Origin: Brachyspira catarrhinii | GTDB lineage: Bacteria; Spirochaetota; Brachyspiria; Brachyspirales; Brachyspiraceae | Assembly (NCBI RefSeq): GCF_005518285.1 | Contig: NZ_SJDU01000057.1 | Coordinates: 1-9,513 of the forward strand | Length of the DNA stretch: 9,513 nucleotides | Direction of reading: 5' to 3' | Shown: one piece after another, positions 6,414 to 9,513 of the stretch | How positions within the stretch are numbered: the first letter of the stretch is position 1 | Layout: every line of letters starts with the position of its first letter | Program-made: the position numbers and the translations under genes | Notes under the pieces: model-generated | Seen by the model: the letters and a program-made list of their open reading frames with translations, nothing else | The model's database searches: none | Told to the model about the DNA's origin: nothing

Positions 6414-6977
6414 ATGAAAAAAATATTTATAATATTCTTAATATCGTCCGTTTGTTTATATTCCTATGAAATTCGGCTTCATTTTTCGAGAAGTTATATT
6501 GACAATAATATTTTATACGCTGACGCTTATGTAGGAATAAATATGGAAGTCGATGAAAATCTAAAAAGATATGTGGAAAACGGAATAATAATATTTTTGA
6601 ATTTTCGAGTAGATTTTGTAAAAAAGAATTTTCTTATAAACGAAAATATTAAAGAAATTTATTTTAATAGAAGAATTTATTATGATTTTTTCACTAAAGA
6701 ATATGTGGCGGTAAATTCGGACACTTCGCTTGAAACGAGAAACTCTAATTTTTACATCCTGATGCGGACTTTATACCAAATAAGCAGAATAGAAGTTGCC
6801 GATATAAACGAATTAAACGAAAACGATATTTATTTTTTTAAGACGAGATTATCAATCAGATTTCAAAACGCTTTTCCGTATTTGTCAATATTCTTTAATA
6901 TTATAACTCCTTTGCAATATAGAATCAAATGGTTAAAGTCGGAAGAGTTTAAAATCGGAGAATTATATGATATTTAA
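6414..6977 (+). CDS. Secreted or membrane-anchored DUF4390-like protein
   Basis: The 187-residue protein has an N-terminal signal peptide or anchor (about residues 1-18, hydrophobic IFIIFLISSVCLY). The rest resembles DUF4390 in layout: a beta-rich start listing what the protein displays (NILYADAYVGINMEV), then ENGIIIFLNFRVDFVKK, a YYDFFTKEYVAVN strand pair, a helix-rich RTLYQISRIEVADINEL segment, and YFFKTRLSIRFQ followed by a final TPLQYRIKWLKSEEF. The function of that family is not known to me; an envelope location is implied by the leader. A relaxed spirochaetal lipobox at C14 is conceivable but poor. It lies 26 bases after the peptide-binding lipoprotein gene with no obvious promoter or ribosome binding site, so it is probably cotranscribed with it. 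Confidence 0.7.
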   Translation: MKKIFIIFLISSVCLYSYEIRLHFSRSYIDNNILYADAYVGINMEVDENLKRYVENGIIIFLNFRVDFVKKNFLINENIKEIYFNRRIYYDFFTKEYVAVNSDTSLETRNSNFYILMRTLYQISRIEVADINELNENDIYFFKTRLSIRFQNAFPYLSIFFNIITPLQYRIKWLKSEEFKIGELYDI

Positions 6978-6996
6978 AAGAAAAAATCCGATTTTA
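6950..6996 (+). terminator. Possible intrinsic terminator overlapping the DUF4390-like stop
   Basis: A perfect 10-base inverted repeat pairs TAAAATCGGA (6950-6959) with TCCGATTTTA (6987-6996), and further T-rich sequence follows (to about 7003). The stop codon at 6975-6977 lies inside the 27-base loop. The T's belong partly to the stem and the loop is long, so termination may be weak. Its place before the next promoter (7023) supports an operon boundary here. Confidence 0.4.
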
Positions 6997-7022
6997 TAAT
7001 TTTAAGATATAAATAAGTTATA

Positions 7023-7050
7023 TTGACTTTTTAAAAATATCTTATAAAAT
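7023..7050 (+). promoter_or_regulatory. Promoter candidate for the NlpC/P60-ftsH unit
   Basis: TTGACT at 7023-7028 and TAAAAT at 7045-7050 (within TATAAAAT, 7043-7050) are separated by 16 bases. This is the same arrangement as the promoter candidate at 3757-3784. It lies 27 bases before the NlpC/P60 start codon. Confidence 0.55.
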
Positions 7051-7076
7051 TATTTTCTATTAAAAAAGAGACGAAT

Positions 7077-7745
7077 ATGCGTTTTTATATTATTATATTT
7101 TTATTTTTATCTTCTTTCGCTTTCGCGCAAAATTACGGATACGATAAAAAATATCAAGAACAATTAAACGAAAGCGGAGTCGAAATAAACGAAGAACAGA
7201 AAAAAAAGGTTAGAGAGGATATAAAAAAATACGCTAATCTTTATTTGGGCAAACATTATAAATATAACGAAAAAGACGAGCTAACGCATCCCGTTTCTAA
7301 AGAAAAAAAGAATTTTAATTTTGACTGCTCGGGTTTTGTAGCCGCTGTTTATTGGACTTCAAATATAGCGGTATTCGAAAAGCAGGCGGTTTTGGGAGAA
7401 AGCGGAGTAAAAACTATTTACGCCACTTTAGAAAAATATAAAAAATTGTATAATAACTCTTTGCCGAATATAGGCGATATAATTATGTTTGACAGAACTA
7501 CATCCGAAACGGGCAAACTTACTCATGCGGGAATAGTTGTCGATGTGGACGAGGACGAAACGGTGAGTTATATTCACGCGTCCACAAGCAGAGGACTCGT
7601 TTTAGGGTATATGAATTTAAAATATCCCGATTTGGCAAGAAAAGACGGAAAGGTAATAAATAGTTATTTGAGGCGAGGAGGCGGAGTCGATTCTTTAGCT
7701 TCAAAATGTTTCAATAGCTACGGAACTATTTTAGATTTGCCTTAA
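7077..7745 (+). CDS. Secreted NlpC/P60-family cysteine peptidase (peptidoglycan hydrolase)
   Basis: The 222-residue protein starts with a clear Sec signal peptide with predicted cleavage after AFA (about residue 17). An NlpC/P60 domain follows. The segment YANLYLGKHYKY precedes the catalytic cysteine in NFDCSGFVAAVYW (C84). The catalytic histidine is in LTHAGIVVDV (H150), and a third polar residue is in YIHAS (H167). GDIIMFDR (133-140) is the usual strand before the histidine. Such enzymes cleave peptide stems of peptidoglycan, often the D-Glu-meso-DAP bond, in wall growth or separation. No SH3b, LysM or other wall-binding domain is visible; residues 18-50 look like a short charged linker. 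AAGAG at 7066-7070 serves as ribosome binding site. ftsH follows after 71 bases, probably in the same transcript. Confidence 0.9.
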   Translation: MRFYIIIFLFLSSFAFAQNYGYDKKYQEQLNESGVEINEEQKKKVREDIKKYANLYLGKHYKYNEKDELTHPVSKEKKNFNFDCSGFVAAVYWTSNIAVFEKQAVLGESGVKTIYATLEKYKKLYNNSLPNIGDIIMFDRTTSETGKLTHAGIVVDVDEDETVSYIHASTSRGLVLGYMNLKYPDLARKDGKVINSYLRRGGGVDSLASKCFNSYGTILDLP

Positions 7746-7816
7746 AGTTTTAGTTTTAATAAAAAATTTAAAAATAGGAAAATTAAAAATATAAATCGAA
7801 TTTAATTGGAGAATAT

Positions 7817-9513
7817 ATGAACAATAAAAAAAATAATAAAAATCCAAATAGAAGAAATCCGATGCCTCAAGCTGGAGGCGGAGGAAATCAAATAATAATA
7901 ATTCTGCTTCTCACAATGGTTGTCGTGATGGCGGTTATGTATTTTCAAAAAACTCCTCAAACGAAAACAGTAGAATGGGATTATTCAACGGTAGTGCAAA
8001 AAGTCAAAGAAGGCGCTGTAACCGAAGTGACTATAGTCGACCAAAATATAAGAGATGGAAAAGCGTTTGAAACGGTTAATGGAAGAATAAGCGAAACGAG
8101 TTTTTATTCTTATATACCTTTTTCGGCGAGCGGATTTGTAGATTTGCTTATAGAAAATAATGTAAAGGTTAAAGGAGAAGAAAATAAACCGAGTTATTTA
8201 AGCATAATTCTAATTAATTTGCTTCCGATACTTGCGATAGGCTTTTTATTATGGTTTTTCATGTTTAGGCAGGTTCAAGGTTCTAATAACAGAGCCATGA
8301 GTTTTGGTAAAAGCCGAGCGAGATTATTAACTAAAGAAGATGTAAAAGTCACTTTTAAGGATGTGGAAGGATGCAAAGAGGCAAAAGAGGAATTAGTCGA
8401 AGTCGTGCAATTTTTGAAAGACCCCGCAAAATTTACTAAATTGGGAGCTAAAATACCGAAAGGCGTTTTACTTGTGGGTCCTCCGGGAACGGGAAAAACA
8501 TTGCTTGCAAAGGCTGTCGCTGGCGAGGCAAATGTTCCGTTCTTCAGTATGTCTGGTTCAGAATTTGTCGAGATGTTTGTCGGAGTTGGAGCTTCGAGAG
8601 TTAGAGATTTATTCGAGCAAGGAAAGAGAAGCGCTCCTTGTATAATTTTTATAGACGAACTTGACGCCGTAGGAAGAACGAGAGGAGCGGGATACGGAGG
8701 CGGACATGACGAAAGAGAGCAGACTTTAAACCAAATGTTAGTCGAAATGGACGGATTCAATACAGACACGAGAATAATAATATTTGCCGCCACTAACCGT
8801 CCCGATGTATTGGACCCAGCATTGCTTAGACCCGGAAGATTCGACAGGCAGGTTGTCGTGGATTTGCCCGATGTCAAAGGAAGAGAGGGAATATTTAAAG
8901 TGCATATTTCAAAAATACAACATGACCCTTCGATAGATTTGTATCATTTGGCGAGAGCGACTCCGGGATTTTCTGGAGCGGATATTGCAAATATGGTTAA
9001 TGAAGCCGCTTTAATCGCCGCAAGAAACGACAAACAGAGAGTGGAACTTCCCGATTTTGAAGAAGCGCGAGATAAGGTTATGATGGGACCCGAAAGAAGA
9101 AGCATACTCATAAGCGAGAGAGAAAAATTAAATACCGCTTATCATGAAGCGGGACATACTTTAATGGCGGTTTTGCTCCAAAATACAGATTCCTTGCATA
9201 AAGTGACAATCGTGCCGAGAGGAAGAAGTTTGGGCGCCACATGGACATTGCCTCCAGACGGAAGATATACTTTGCAAAGAAAAAAAGCCATAGACGAAAT
9301 GTCGCTTCTTTTGGGAGGACGAGTCGCCGAAGAGTTTAAATTTGGAGAGAATTCGGTTACTACGGGAGCTTCAAACGATATAGAGAGAGTGACGGAAATG
9401 GCAAGAAGAATGGTTTGCGAATGGGGGATGAGCAAATTAGGACCAATCGCGTTTGGGCAGAAAGAACAGCCTATATTTTTGGGAAAAGAAATCGCGCGAC
9501 ATAAAGATTATAG
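7817..9513 (+). CDS. ftsH: ATP-dependent zinc metalloprotease FtsH, 3' end cut by window edge
   Basis: FtsH is a membrane-anchored hexameric AAA+ protease that degrades misassembled membrane proteins and short-lived regulators. ATG 7817 has GGAG (7808-7811) upstream, and 565 residues are open to the right edge. An N-terminal Asn/Lys-rich, Gly-rich tail leads into a transmembrane helix (about 25-43). A periplasmic domain and a second helix (about 127-150) follow. The AAA+ module has Walker A GPPGTGKT (221-228), pore loop MFVG (253-256), Walker B IIFIDELD (276-283) and second region of homology ATNRPD...RPGRFDR, with arginine fingers R338 and R341. The protease zinc site is HEAGH (443-447), with D520 in GASNDIERV as third ligand. 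FtsH is usually 600-700 residues, so the final part is missing. All catalytic residues are present. Confidence 0.97.
   Translation, partial: MNNKKNNKNPNRRNPMPQAGGGGNQIIIILLLTMVVVMAVMYFQKTPQTKTVEWDYSTVVQKVKEGAVTEVTIVDQNIRDGKAFETVNGRISETSFYSYIPFSASGFVDLLIENNVKVKGEENKPSYLSIILINLLPILAIGFLLWFFMFRQVQGSNNRAMSFGKSRARLLTKEDVKVTFKDVEGCKEAKEELVEVVQFLKDPAKFTKLGAKIPKGVLLVGPPGTGKTLLAKAVAGEANVPFFSMSGSEFVEMFVGVGASRVRDLFEQGKRSAPCIIFIDELDAVGRTRGAGYGGGHDEREQTLNQMLVEMDGFNTDTRIIIFAATNRPDVLDPALLRPGRFDRQVVVDLPDVKGREGIFKVHISKIQHDPSIDLYHLARATPGFSGADIANMVNEAALIAARNDKQRVELPDFEEARDKVMMGPERRSILISEREKLNTAYHEAGHTLMAVLLQNTDSLHKVTIVPRGRSLGATWTLPPDGRYTLQRKKAIDEMSLLLGGRVAEEFKFGENSVTTGASNDIERVTEMARRMVCEWGMSKLGPIAFGQKEQPIFLGKEIARHKDY

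Noticed and set aside
7746..7816. Terminator or promoter between the NlpC/P60 gene and ftsH
   Set aside because: There is no inverted repeat with a T tail and no -35-like box; the 71 bases look like a plain A-rich intergenic spacer.
8275..9435. Minus-strand open frames of 200 and 97 codons inside ftsH
   Set aside because: FtsH is unmistakable on the plus strand here, with Walker and zinc motifs; the reverse frames are compositional shadows.
1..9513. CRISPR arrays, tRNA or rRNA genes, insertion sequences, phage genes
   Set aside because: No regularly spaced repeats, cloverleaf sequences, transposase or phage motifs were seen on either strand.

Overview
The window is very AT-rich, favours A/T-ending codons and AGA arginine, and uses GGAG-type ribosome binding sites. 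Together with the lipoprotein and protein complement this suggests an anaerobic spirochaete of the Brachyspira type. That assignment rests on overall look and gene content, not on a marker gene.

Layout: (1) On the minus strand, cut by the left edge, is a metallo-beta-lactamase-fold hydrolase. (2) Its upstream region, shared with the genes to the right, holds a near-consensus sigma70-type promoter (TTGACA-16-TATAAT). About 25 bases after the -10 box a terminator-like hairpin with a seven-T tail begins, ahead of rimP. (3) rimP (ribosome maturation factor) and nusA (transcription termination/antitermination factor) follow in order; this NusA carries an unusual C-terminal zinc ribbon. (4) Instead of infB, nusA is followed, with an 8-base overlap, by a zinc-finger SAM-dependent methyltransferase gene. 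Its reading frame is broken at a run of nine G's; seven or ten G's would restore a full-length protein. A second, intact paralogue follows with its own promoter. (5) Another promoter leads to an OppA-type oligopeptide-binding lipoprotein and a secreted DUF4390-like protein, ending in a possible terminator. (6) A further promoter precedes a secreted NlpC/P60 cell-wall hydrolase, followed by ftsH (membrane AAA+ zinc protease), cut by the right edge.

Most of the window is housekeeping and envelope biology: ribosome maturation, transcription elongation, peptide uptake, wall turnover and membrane protein quality control. The most interesting part is the methyltransferase pair. It looks like a tandem duplication in which one copy has a G-tract contingency switch while coupled to an essential transcription factor gene. 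The rimP leader hairpin, which suggests attenuation of the operon encoding NusA, is the second point of interest.
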